64,000 nt of DNA from Methanoculleus taiwanensis. GTDB taxonomy: Archaea > Halobacteriota > Methanomicrobia > Methanomicrobiales > Methanoculleaceae. The position numbers and the translations under genes are program-made. How positions within the stretch are numbered: the stretch's first letter is position 1; the number at the start of each line of letters is the position of its first letter. Of this stretch, positions 17,763 through 25,901 are shown piece after piece. Below the pieces are notes generated by a model. It was not told the origin of the DNA, did not search any database, and saw nothing but the letters and a program-made list of their open reading frames with translations. Where the stretch lies: contig NZ_LHQS01000001.1 of NCBI RefSeq assembly GCF_004102725.1, forward strand, positions 539,327 through 603,326. Direction: 5' to 3'.

Positions 17763-19655
17763 GTGACGATACGTACCGTGCTGCTTGCAGCACTCCTTGT
17801 CTGTCTCTTTGCCGCCGGTGCTGCGGCAGAGACGGGAACCGTACCTGAAACACCCCCGCTCATGGGCGCAGAGGACGTCGAAGCCCAGGGAGTCTTTCCG
17901 GAGATCGCCTGGGCGCACTGCTACGGCGGGAGTTCTACCGATCGCCTGAATGAAGTCCAGCAGGTATCCGACGGAGGATACGTTCTCATCGGGCATACCT
18001 ACTCAAACATGACGGGAGATGTCGGTGTCAATCATGGTTCGTTCGATGCCTGGGTCGCGAAGCTGACCCGGTCCGGAACCCTTGCCTGGCAGCGGTGTTT
18101 CGGTGGGAGCGACGATGATTTAGGCACGTCCGTCCTGGAAACAACGGACGGAGGTTTGATCCTCGCTGGCAGAACCAACTCGAATGCAACCGGCGATGTC
18201 GGCATCAATCATGGTTCATTCGATGCCTGGGTGGTGAAACTGACAGCCACCGGGACTATCGAGTGGCAGCGCTGCCTTGGCGGGAGTAGTGCTGATTATG
18301 GCGTGAATCTCCTGCAGACTGCAGATGGGGGGTATCTACTCGCCGGCCAGACCCAATCGACCGACGGCGACGTCTCCGGCAACCACGGCAGCGTCGATGC
18401 TTGGATAGTACGGCTCACCCGCGAGGGCGGTATCGACTGGCAGAGCTGCTTTGGCGGCATTGGTATTGATTCTGCGAACAATATCCGGCAGACCTCGGAC
18501 GGCGGATATATCTTTATAGGGAGTACGACCTCCAACGACGGCAACGTCAGCGCCAACCACGGCTCCAACGATCTCTGGGTCGTGAAACTGACCGAATCCG
18601 GGACTCTTGCCTGGCAGCGGTGTCTCGGGGGAACCGGCTTAGATTATGGCACTGACATCCGACAGACCGGAGACGGCGGATACATTCTCATCGGAAGGAC
18701 GAGTTCCAATGACGGCGATGTCAGCGGCAACCACGGTTCCATGGATCTCTGGGTCGTAAAACTGACCGAATCCGGAACCCTTGCCTGGCAGCGGTGTCTC
18801 GGCGGAAGCGAGGATGACATGGGCTCCGGCATATGGGTGAAGAGCGACGGCGGCTACCTCCTGGCAGGAGCGACGGAATCGGACAGCGGGCAGGTCACGG
18901 GCAACCATGGGGATGGGGATGCCTGGCTGGTGGAACTGACGCCCGCCGGGAACATGGAGTGGCAACGCTGCTTTGGCGGGAGTAGTACTGATTACGGCGT
19001 GAATCTCCGGCAGACGGCTGACGGTGGTTTAGTCTTCGGCGGATATGTCTACTCTAACAACGGCGACGTCAGCGGCAACCACGGCGGCTACGATCTCTGG
19101 GTGGTACAGCTGGGCGACGGGGCAATGCCCGAACCGGCCCCGGTTACCATAGTACTCTCTCCAGGCTGGAACTTTGTCTCGACCCCGAAACGCCTCGCCG
19201 AAGGTAACAGCACCGCATCAGAGGTCTTCGCCACGGTAGATACCGCCGGCCACTCCATCTTCCGCTACGACGCCTTCAACGAGGCGTGGGATGGGATGGG
19301 CAAGGACGATCCGGTGCTGCCGCTCGACGGCATCTGGATCTACGCGAATACGACGACCACCATCCCGCTCACCTTCGCCACCGATCTGCAGACGCCGCCG
19401 ACGAAGGAGCTCTGGTACGGCTGGAACGCCGTCGGTGTCGGCAGCGCCGAGGCGGTCAGCGCCCGTGACTGCTTCTACTCGGTCAGGAGCGGGTGGGCGA
19501 CCCTCATCAGCTGGAACGCGACGGAGCAGCAGTACGGAACCTCGATCATCAACGGCGGGAGCGGGAGCTACAGCGATGCGAGGCTGCTCTACCCGACCGA
19601 GGCTGCGTGGGTCTTCATGGGGGCGGATGGTGTCCTCGGTGCGATCACTGCGTAG
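17763..19655 (+). CDS. Secreted seven-repeat beta-propeller-like protein with GWNFVSTP C-terminal domain
   Basis: A 630-residue exported protein starting at GTG (MTIRTVLLAALLVCLFAAGAAAE). Seven repeats of about 55 residues (about 40-450) are followed by the C-terminal domain that begins LSPGWNFVSTPKRLAEG. Neighbouring repeats are very alike at DNA level: the stretch around 18574-18632 recurs almost unchanged around 18747-18805, a sign of recent duplication or gene conversion. Architecture and size match the protein at 10055. The gene is preceded by the structured leader described separately and overlaps its small partner by 17 bases. Function unknown; extracellular binding is plausible. Confidence 0.87.
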   Translation: MTIRTVLLAALLVCLFAAGAAAETGTVPETPPLMGAEDVEAQGVFPEIAWAHCYGGSSTDRLNEVQQVSDGGYVLIGHTYSNMTGDVGVNHGSFDAWVAKLTRSGTLAWQRCFGGSDDDLGTSVLETTDGGLILAGRTNSNATGDVGINHGSFDAWVVKLTATGTIEWQRCLGGSSADYGVNLLQTADGGYLLAGQTQSTDGDVSGNHGSVDAWIVRLTREGGIDWQSCFGGIGIDSANNIRQTSDGGYIFIGSTTSNDGNVSANHGSNDLWVVKLTESGTLAWQRCLGGTGLDYGTDIRQTGDGGYILIGRTSSNDGDVSGNHGSMDLWVVKLTESGTLAWQRCLGGSEDDMGSGIWVKSDGGYLLAGATESDSGQVTGNHGDGDAWLVELTPAGNMEWQRCFGGSSTDYGVNLRQTADGGLVFGGYVYSNNGDVSGNHGGYDLWVVQLGDGAMPEPAPVTIVLSPGWNFVSTPKRLAEGNSTASEVFATVDTAGHSIFRYDAFNEAWDGMGKDDPVLPLDGIWIYANTTTTIPLTFATDLQTPPTKELWYGWNAVGVGSAEAVSARDCFYSVRSGWATLISWNATEQQYGTSIINGGSGSYSDARLLYPTEAAWVFMGADGVLGAITA

Positions 19656-20550
19656 CACCGCCTGGAGGATCACCCTCGTGGTGGTCGTCATCTCTCTCGG
19701 CATGGCTCTCGCCGGAACGGTTGCTGCCGTCCCGCCGCTCCCGGCGGAGTACTCGGGCACAGTCACTATCAACGGTGACCCTGCCCCGGCGGGCACGGTG
19801 ATCGTCGGCCTGATCGGCGGCGAGGAGCGAGGCCGCCTGACCACCACCGAGGAGGGGGCTTTCGGTGGTGAGAGCCCGTTTGCCGTCCGGCTGCTCGTCC
19901 AGGCTGCCGAGACGGATGAGTATCTGACGGTAACCTTTCTGGTGAACGGTGTCCCGGCGGGAGAATCGGTCACGTTCGTTCCGGGTTCTATCCAGGTCGT
20001 CGACCTGACCGTCTCTGCCTCATCCCTGACGGTCTCGGCGGGTGCGACGCCCGGCGTTATCCCGACCGACACCGATGGAGTTCTCGGAACAGGCGATGTA
20101 TCGCTCCTTGCGGTCGTCGTCTCCGGCGATACCGGCGTGCAGTCGGTGAGGGTGAACCTCTCGGCGATCGGCGGGTCGTCCGTAACCCCGATGGCAGACG
20201 CCGGGAACGGCACCTGGTCGGTGAACGTCTCGAGCACGGTCCCGTCACCCTTCACGGGCGGCGCCTATCAACCAGTCCTCCTCGCCGTCAATGCGACCGA
20301 CGCAAACGGGGTCAGCAACACGTCGGTTGCGATCCCGCTCACGGTCGTGAAGAACGGCGATGCGAACCAGGATAACCGCGTCACGCTCTACGACGCCGTC
20401 TACACCGCCCGGCACTTCCTCGGGATCGAGGGCTACCTGATGACGGAGAGCATCGGGATGGTCTCGGGTGACGACACCCTCTCGCTCGCCGACGCGATGT
20501 ACCTCGCCAAACACCTCCTCGGGGTTCCCGGGTTCGAGCAGCTCCACTGA
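19639..20550 (+). CDS. Secreted small partner with beta-sandwich, Ig-like and dockerin-like modules
   Basis: About 303 residues: signal peptide (residues 1-27, ending GTVAAVPPLP), beta-sandwich domain (SGTVTINGDPAPAG, GGEERGR), Ig-like domain (VIPTDTDG onward, with GGSSVTPMADAGNG also present in the protease at 7406), and two dockerin-like calcium loops (NGDANQDNRVTLYDAVYTARHFL and GDDTLSLADAMYLAKHLL). The start is GTG at 19639, matching position for position the start of the paralogue at 12006 inside the preceding gene; ATG 19627 and GTG 19630 are alternatives. The last 150 residues are nearly the same as those of the protease, so these two proteins should dock to the same partner if dockerin function is conserved. 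Confidence 0.8.
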   Translation: MRSLRSTAWRITLVVVVISLGMALAGTVAAVPPLPAEYSGTVTINGDPAPAGTVIVGLIGGEERGRLTTTEEGAFGGESPFAVRLLVQAAETDEYLTVTFLVNGVPAGESVTFVPGSIQVVDLTVSASSLTVSAGATPGVIPTDTDGVLGTGDVSLLAVVVSGDTGVQSVRVNLSAIGGSSVTPMADAGNGTWSVNVSSTVPSPFTGGAYQPVLLAVNATDANGVSNTSVAIPLTVVKNGDANQDNRVTLYDAVYTARHFLGIEGYLMTESIGMVSGDDTLSLADAMYLAKHLLGVPGFEQLH

Positions 20551-20554
20551 CCCC

Positions 20555-20579
20555 GGGGGAAATCGCCCCCTCTTGTTTT
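20555..20579 (+). terminator. Hairpin and T-rich tract closing the secreted-protein region
   Basis: GGGGG (20555-20559) pairs with CCCCC (20566-20570), followed by TCTTGTTTT, just after the stop codon at 20550. Confidence 0.6.
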
Positions 20580-20675
20580 CAGGCTGTCCGGGATGGTCTG
20601 CATCCTGGAATCGCCAGCCTGAACGATACTTTTATCCTCCTCCTGCCAGACTCCCCTGTATAGGAGTAGATCTTC

Positions 20676-21350
20676 GTGAAGATCCTTGGACTGATTGCAA
20701 GCCCACGTGGAAAGGAGAGCAGGACGCTCTGCCTCGTCGACGCCGTCCTCGAGGGTGCCCGGAAGGAGGGGGCGGAGACCGAGCTTATCGATCTCTACAC
20801 GCTCCGCATCGAGTACTGTACCGCGTGCGGTTCCTGCTACGCAACCGGTGACTGCAGCCTGATGGACGACTTCCCGGAGCTCTTCGACGCCATCCTCGAC
20901 GCCGACGGGATTGTCCTCGGCTCGCCGAACTATATCGATTCGGTCACCGCCCCCCTCAAGGCGGTCTTCGATCGGATGGCGGACGCCATCCACTGCCAGA
21001 TGCTCACCGGTAAGTTCGGGTGTTCCGTCTGCACGGCGGGCGGGAGCAACGAGGACGAGGTCGTCGCCTACATGAACCATGTCCTGACCGTCCTCGGAGC
21101 GACTGCGGTCGGCGGCGTCGGCGTCGCCGTCGGGAGGGACCCGACCGCGCTCGGGAGAGCCGAAGAAGAGGCTGTCCTGCTCGGGAAGCAGCTCGCCCGG
21201 TCGATCCGGGGCGAACTCGAGTACCCCGAGCAGGAGGAGATCCATCGGCAGCGGCGGGAGTACTTCCGTCAGCTCGTCACGGCGAACCGGGAGATCTGGC
21301 GCCACGAGTATGACTGGTACGTCACGATGGGCTGGATCAAAGAGGAGTAA
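20676..21350 (+). CDS. Iron-sulfur flavoprotein / NAD(P)H-dependent FMN oxidoreductase
   Basis: A 224-residue flavodoxin-fold protein. The N-terminal phosphate loop ASPRGKESRT (8-17) binds FMN. The compact cysteine motif C48-x2-C51-x2-C54-x5-C60 is that of archaeal iron-sulfur flavoproteins (Isf), which carry a [4Fe-4S] cluster and transfer electrons from ferredoxin to FMN, perhaps in oxygen or peroxide defence. The substrate here is not known. The start is GTG at 20676 with GGAG nine bases upstream. It stands alone between the secreted-protein region and the ribosomal operon end. Confidence 0.88.
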   Translation: MKILGLIASPRGKESRTLCLVDAVLEGARKEGAETELIDLYTLRIEYCTACGSCYATGDCSLMDDFPELFDAILDADGIVLGSPNYIDSVTAPLKAVFDRMADAIHCQMLTGKFGCSVCTAGGSNEDEVVAYMNHVLTVLGATAVGGVGVAVGRDPTALGRAEEEAVLLGKQLARSIRGELEYPEQEEIHRQRREYFRQLVTANREIWRHEYDWYVTMGWIKEE

Positions 21351-21457
21351 ACCGATCGTGCGTCGTGCACGGTTCCGGCACTACCGGGAAAAGATGTTCG
21401 GTACAGTGTGAATCCGGGCTCTCCTGCCCGAAGACGAATGCGATAAAAAGAAAGGGT

Positions 21458-21766
21458 TTAGCCGAAGAGGGCTCCGAGACCGGCCATGCCGCCCTCTTCG
21501 TCCTCTTTCTCCTCTTCTGCCTCTTCCTCTTCCGCGGGTGCGGCTGCTGCGGGTGCAGCGGCTGCTACAGGTGCGGCAGCGACGGGCGCGACGGCGGCCT
21601 TGCTGATGGCCTCCTCGATGTTCACGCCGTCAAGAGCTGCGACGAGTGCCTTGACGCGGGAGTCGTTGACTTCGATACCGGCTGCGGACAGAACTGCGGT
21701 TACGTTCTCTTCGCTGATTTCCTTACCTGCGCTGTTCAGGAGCAGTGCAGCATAGATGTACTCCAT
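21458..21766 (-). CDS. rpl12: Ribosomal protein P1 (archaeal L12)
   Basis: A 102-residue acidic stalk protein: N-terminal dimerisation helices ([22 protein letters not shown]), an Ala/Pro hinge (about 60-80) and the conserved acidic tail ending [11 protein letters not shown] that contacts elongation factors. The GAGGTGA Shine-Dalgarno sits seven bases before ATG. It is the last gene of the L11-L1-L10-L12 unit. The DNA coding its last 15 residues is identical over 47 bases to the end of the L10 gene. Confidence 0.97.
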   Translation of the reverse strand: MEYIYAALLLNSAGKEISEENVTAVLSAAGIEVNDSRVKALVAALDGVNIEEAISKAAVAPVAAAPVAAAAPAAAAPAEEEEAEEEKEDEEGGMAGLGALFG

Positions 21767-21807
21767 GTTATTTCACCTCAAATTCGTGTAGTTTATCATA
21801 TCGGGGA

Positions 21808-22830
21808 TTACCCGAAGAGGGCTCCGAGACCGGCCATGCCGCCCTCTTCGTCCTCTTTTTCTTCTTCCTCTTCCTCTTCTTTCTCTTCCGCCTGCGCTGC
21901 AGGTGCCTCTGCTACGGCTGCGGGCGCTGCGGAAACAGCTGCTGCGGCCTTGCGGGTCGCCTCATCGAGTTCGTATCCGGACTCGGACGCCGCAAGTGCG
22001 ACCGTCAACATCTCGCGGAATGCCCGTCCGATGATGAGGTCGGCGATGTCCTTCTCGTAAATGCTTGCCTCGACACCGAGACTCCGTGCCTCGCGCACCG
22101 CCTTGCTGATGATGGTGCTGATGGTCACCGGCGTCGGGATAGCAGCATTCACCGAGAGGTTGAACGCCTGCTGTGCCGCGAGAACGACGTTGTTGTAGTA
22201 CTGCTCCTCGTCGATTGCAAGGAGATCGGGCGTGAAGATCGACTCTTTGTAGTATGCGGCCTGCAGAATGAGACCGACATCCATCGGCTTGATACTGAGT
22301 TTGACGAGCGCTTCAGCCATCTTCTTGTTGATGACCTCGCCCTTCTTCACAACGGTCTTGGTCTCGCGGATCTTGACCTTACCACCTTCGATGGCGGCGG
22401 GGATACCGACCTGCTGGAGTTCACCGACGATAGGGCCCGGCTTGAAACTGGTCGGGCCTTTCGGGACGATGATATCCTCGGGTGCAGTCTCACCCGGCTT
22501 TGCAGCCATCTTGGTCTTGGTCTGTTCCAGCAGCTTGTACAGTTTGAACGGATTCTCGTTCGTGAAGATCAGTGCGCTCTGACCGGAGAGGTGGCCTTTC
22601 AGGTCTTCGACCTTATCGCCCATCTCCGTCATGGCGTGCTCGATGAGGGTGTTACGGGTCATCTTGACCGTGGCGACCCCGCGCAGGTTCTGCCTGATCT
22701 GCTGAACCTGGCTTGCGGGAATGCCGTACATGTCAACGAGTCCGACGACCTCGTGTTCCTCGGAGCAGCGCTTGATCTCCGCTACTTCGTTCCGTTTCCA
22801 CTGTGGCAGGTGCATCGTATACACTGCCAT
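21808..22830 (-). CDS. rplP0: Ribosomal protein P0 (archaeal L10)
   Basis: A 340-residue archaeal P0. The N-terminal domain binds 23S rRNA and L11, the middle insertion is typical of archaea and eukaryotes, and the C-terminal helices bind P1 dimers. The protein ends in the same acidic tail as P1. Its ATG overlaps the TGA of the L1 gene (ATGA at 22830), so the two are translationally coupled. Confidence 0.97.
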   Translation of the reverse strand: MAVYTMHLPQWKRNEVAEIKRCSEEHEVVGLVDMYGIPASQVQQIRQNLRGVATVKMTRNTLIEHAMTEMGDKVEDLKGHLSGQSALIFTNENPFKLYKLLEQTKTKMAAKPGETAPEDIIVPKGPTSFKPGPIVGELQQVGIPAAIEGGKVKIRETKTVVKKGEVINKKMAEALVKLSIKPMDVGLILQAAYYKESIFTPDLLAIDEEQYYNNVVLAAQQAFNLSVNAAIPTPVTISTIISKAVREARSLGVEASIYEKDIADLIIGRAFREMLTVALAASESGYELDEATRKAAAAVSAAPAAVAEAPAAQAEEKEEEEEEEKEDEEGGMAGLGALFG

Positions 22831-23471
22831 CAGATCAACCTCACTGCCGGTCCCATCGTCGTCTTCACATAGACCGAACGAATATTCATGGTACCGCCTT
22901 CCAGGACACTCTCGACCCTGCGCAGGATAGCATCGACATTCTCTGCGATCTGCTCGGGCTGCATGTCGGTCTCGCCGACCTTGCTGTGGAAGGTCTTTTT
23001 ATCCTTCGTTCGGATCTTCACGGAACTGCGAAGACGCTGGACAATCGGCCTTATATCCGCTCCCGGGGGAATCGGCATAGGCATTCTTCCTCGGGGACCG
23101 AGCCTGACACCAAGATAGCGACCGACGAGCGGCATGACTGCCGTCTCTGCTAGGAAGAATCGGTATTCATTCGCCATCTTGCGTGCTTCCCGTGGCTCGC
23201 CGCCGAGGCGCTCAATCTCATCGGGACCGATAATCAGTTCCACGCCTGCTTCTTTTGCCTGCGTGGTGATATCTCCCTTTCCGAGAACGGCGATCTTGAT
23301 ATCGTTCAAACCGTTCGGAAGAAGGATCGTCTCATCGATACGGTTCTTCGGCTGAGCCATATCGATGTTTCTGAGATTGATGGTGATGTCCACACTCTCG
23401 CGGAATTTGCGAGGTGGCGCCTGCTCGATCGCCGATATAACGGCTTCTTTTATGCTGGATCTGTCAACCAT
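22830..23471 (-). CDS. rpl1: Ribosomal protein L1
   Basis: A 213-residue archaeal L1, the movable part of the L1 stalk at the tRNA exit site. Typical phrases are GKGDITTQAKEAGVELI and GPRGRMPMPIPPGADI. A strong Shine-Dalgarno GGAGG lies six bases before the ATG. In methanogens L1 commonly represses its own operon by binding its messenger RNA; the site was not identified here. Confidence 0.97.
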   Translation of the reverse strand: MVDRSSIKEAVISAIEQAPPRKFRESVDITINLRNIDMAQPKNRIDETILLPNGLNDIKIAVLGKGDITTQAKEAGVELIIGPDEIERLGGEPREARKMANEYRFFLAETAVMPLVGRYLGVRLGPRGRMPMPIPPGADIRPIVQRLRSSVKIRTKDKKTFHSKVGETDMQPEQIAENVDAILRRVESVLEGGTMNIRSVYVKTTMGPAVRLI

Positions 23472-23523
23472 CTCTTGCCTCCATAGTACGCGACCTCACG
23501 ATCTTCTATGGGTGTTTTCTCGT

Positions 23524-24000
23524 CTATTCTACGAGTACGTTGTCGTAAACGCCCGAATTGATTGCCTGAATCATCTCTTTGGGTTTCAGGCCCTCAACCG
23601 TGACACCGATGCTCACACATGTACCGACGACCTCCTTGACGGCGGACTTCAGCTCGTATGAGAGCATGTTGTCAAACTTCATCCGGGCGATTCTGACAGC
23701 GGCCTCGAGGGGCAGGTTACCCACATTCTGGGTATTGGGCTCTGCAGCTCCCTTCGCGGTACCGACCTCTTTCATAACGAGCGCCGTCGTGGGTGGAATA
23801 CCCACATCGACGGTGAAGTTCTTCTTGTCATCGACGGTGACGGTCACCGGCACTTGCATGCCGTTGAACTCTGCTGTCTTTTTGTTGATCTCGTCGACGA
23901 CAGCCTTCACGTTGATACCGAGAGGTCCCAGTGCAGGCCCAAGCGGCGGCCCTGCTGTTGCTTTACCGCCTGATACCAGTACCTCGACCACTTCTGCCAT
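23524..24000 (-). CDS. rpl11: Ribosomal protein L11
   Basis: A 158-residue L11. The N-terminal domain opens MAEVVEVLVSGGKATAGPPLG, the usual archaeal start, and the C-terminal rRNA-binding domain carries a proline-rich approach (GIPPTTALV). It forms the GTPase-associated centre with L10/L12. I chose ATG at 24000 rather than the in-frame start eight codons earlier because it matches the family and follows GGTGA. It has its own promoter (24066-24075). Confidence 0.97.
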   Translation of the reverse strand: MAEVVEVLVSGGKATAGPPLGPALGPLGINVKAVVDEINKKTAEFNGMQVPVTVTVDDKKNFTVDVGIPPTTALVMKEVGTAKGAAEPNTQNVGNLPLEAAVRIARMKFDNMLSYELKSAVKEVVGTCVSIGVTVEGLKPKEMIQAINSGVYDNVLVE

Positions 24001-24039
24001 AGATGTTTCACCAGCCTTTCCCACTCGGGATACTCAGCT

Positions 24040-24104
24040 TGGGTTAGACTAGGTCGACCTGCAGGGATTTAAAGGTATCAAAGAACTCGAAAAAAAGGGG
24101 TGTT
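24040..24104 (-). promoter_or_regulatory. Terminator-like tract and internal promoter between spt5 and L11
   Basis: Reading leftward, the spt5 stop is followed by CACCCC and seven T (24090-24096), then a BRE/TATA-like GATACCTTTAAATCCC (about 24063-24078). The expected transcript start is near 24044, giving a 40-base leader for L11. This separates the ribosomal unit from the upstream genes. Confidence 0.55.
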
Positions 24105-24578
24105 TCAGGCGGCCTCTTCGCTCCGCTCGACCACGCGGACAGAGTCGCCACGCACGGTGATCGGGATAGGCACCATACTCTCGTAGAGCTCGACGGTGAT
24201 CTCTTCTTTGCCCGTGTCGATCCGCTTGACCACGGCCTTCTCGCCCTTGAAGGGGCCTGCGATGATCTCGACGATGGTGCCTTCGGTGATGCCGCTCACG
24301 ACCGGTTTCGGTACCAGGAAGTGCTCGACTTCGGAGAGGGCGGTGGCACCCCGGACGACGGCACGCGCATGGGGTATGAGCTCGACGAGCTGCTCCATCC
24401 TTGCGAGGGAGTCGGGACTCTCTACGAGGACGTAGCCTTTCAGCTCCTCAGGGACGATGACGGCGACGACACGGATGTCCTTCTGCCCTTCGATCGCCTT
24501 GATGACGTTGTCGGCGACCGTCCGCTCCTGTTTGGCCGTAGTCTTGATGGCGTAGATCTTATTGTCGTATTCCGTCAT
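24105..24578 (-). CDS. spt5: Transcription elongation factor Spt5
   Basis: A 157-residue archaeal Spt5 (NusG homologue): NGN domain (about 5-90), which clamps RNA polymerase together with Spt4, and a KOW domain (about 95-150; [22 protein letters not shown]). It follows secE closely (6 bases), the widespread archaeal and bacterial secE-nusG-rplK order. The ribosomal unit downstream has its own promoter. Confidence 0.96.
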   Translation of the reverse strand: MTEYDNKIYAIKTTAKQERTVADNVIKAIEGQKDIRVVAVIVPEELKGYVLVESPDSLARMEQLVELIPHARAVVRGATALSEVEHFLVPKPVVSGITEGTIVEIIAGPFKGEKAVVKRIDTGKEEITVELYESMVPIPITVRGDSVRVVERSEEAA

Positions 24579-24584
24579 TACGCA

Positions 24585-24797
24585 TCAGGCAGGCAACTGC
24601 AGGAGTATTTCGTAGATAACGAACCCGATCAGACCCACGAGCAGGATTCCTGCCGCTGCGACGATTGCGATCTTGGAAAACTCGTCACGTGTCGGCGTCC
24701 GTGCAAGTTTCAGTACACGCCAGTATTTTCTGAAGAGTTCTTCTTCCAGTTTTATGGATTTGATATTATCCGTGAACTTCTCTTTGTAATCCATCAT
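24585..24797 (-). CDS. secE: Preprotein translocase subunit SecE (Sec61 gamma)
   Basis: A 70-residue protein with an amphipathic N-terminal helix (KLEEELFRKYWRVLKLARTP) and one C-terminal transmembrane segment (IAIVAAAGILLVGLIGFVIYEIL), as expected of archaeal SecE. It starts 6 bases after the ftsZ stop; two consecutive ATG codons (24797 and 24794) could initiate. Part of the ftsZ-secE-spt5 chain. Confidence 0.92.
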   Translation of the reverse strand: MMDYKEKFTDNIKSIKLEEELFRKYWRVLKLARTPTRDEFSKIAIVAAAGILLVGLIGFVIYEILLQLPA

Positions 24798-24803
24798 GCT
24801 CGC

Positions 24804-25901
24804 TCACTTCAGAAAGTCGATCTCAAACTGCTTCATCATGCGTGGCATACTCTTCTCATTTCTTCCATATATTTGTGGTGACCGCACACCGGTCACGACG
24901 AGAAGAGTACGCATCTTGTGCTGCATGTCGGGATCGACCTGCGCTCCCCAGATGATCCGCGCGTCCGGGTCGATCCGATCGTAGACCTCCTGAATGACGC
25001 CCTCTGCCTCGACCATGGTCATATCGGGGCCTCCGACAACGTTGACGAGCGCCGCCGTCGCGCCGGAGATGTCCACGTCGAGCAGCGGTGAGCGGAGTGC
25101 CTTCTTGACCGAGTCGGCGGCCTTGTCCTCACTGTCGCTCTCGCCCATGCCTATCATGGCGACGCCGCCGCGTTCCATGACCGTCCTGACATCGGCGAAG
25201 TCGAGGTTGACAAGCCCCGGCATCGTGATGAGCTCGGTGATGCCCTTGACCGCCCGCATCAGCACCTCGTCGGAGACCTTGAATGCGGCATGGAGAGGTA
25301 GACGGGGAACGACCTCGAGCAGGCGATCGTTCGGCACGACGATGACGGTGTCGGCGACTTCGCGGAGGCGTTCGAGGCCTGCCTCGGCGTTCTGCGCTCT
25401 GATGGCGCCCTCCGCCGTGAACGGCAGGGTCACGACCGCGATCGTAAGCGCTCCCTCGTCCCGGGCTGCCTTTGCGACCACGGGTGCCGACCCGGTACCG
25501 GTGCCGCCGCCGAGCCCTGCCGTGATGAAGACCATGTCGCACCCTTCGACGATATGCCTGACCTCGTCCTCGTTCTCGAGTGCCGCCTCTTCGCCGACCT
25601 GCGGAATGGAGCCTGCTCCGAGCCCGCGAGTCCGCTGCCGGCCGATCAGGATCCTCGTGTCGGCCTGCGTCCGGATGAGGTGTTGTGCGTCGGTGTTAAG
25701 GGCGACGAGACGGGCGCCGTGGACGCCCTCCTCAGCCATTCGGCTGATCGTGTTGGATCCGCCGCCGCCGCACCCGACGACCGCGATCTCCGTCCGGAGA
25801 TCCATCAGGATCTCCTCAAGCTCCCTGTCCGTCTGTGTGGGCTCGATATACCGCTGCTCGCTTCTTGCCCGTGATAGTGCCTCTTCTACGATGGATTTCA
25901 T
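24804..25901 (-). CDS. ftsZ: Cell division GTPase FtsZ
   Basis: A 365-residue FtsZ of the archaeal FtsZ1 type, which polymerises into the division ring. It has the tubulin signature GGGTGTG (131-137), the nucleotide loop VGCGGGGSN (42-50) and the synergy region NLDFADV. A 35-residue N-terminal extension precedes the core, as in euryarchaeal proteins. Its ATG overlaps the dtdA stop (ATGA at 25898-25901), so FtsZ may be co-translated with the tRNA deacylase. Confidence 0.96.
   Translation of the reverse strand: MKSIVEEALSRARSEQRYIEPTQTDRELEEILMDLRTEIAVVGCGGGGSNTISRMAEEGVHGARLVALNTDAQHLIRTQADTRILIGRQRTRGLGAGSIPQVGEEAALENEDEVRHIVEGCDMVFITAGLGGGTGTGSAPVVAKAARDEGALTIAVVTLPFTAEGAIRAQNAEAGLERLREVADTVIVVPNDRLLEVVPRLPLHAAFKVSDEVLMRAVKGITELITMPGLVNLDFADVRTVMERGGVAMIGMGESDSEDKAADSVKKALRSPLLDVDISGATAALVNVVGGPDMTMVEAEGVIQEVYDRIDPDARIIWGAQVDPDMQHKMRTLLVVTGVRSPQIYGRNEKSMPRMMKQFEIDFLK

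Noticed and set aside
10055-19655. Repeated DNA in the propeller genes as a possible CRISPR array
   Set aside because: The repeat spacing (about 165 bases), reading frame and variation are those of protein repeats, not of short spacers.
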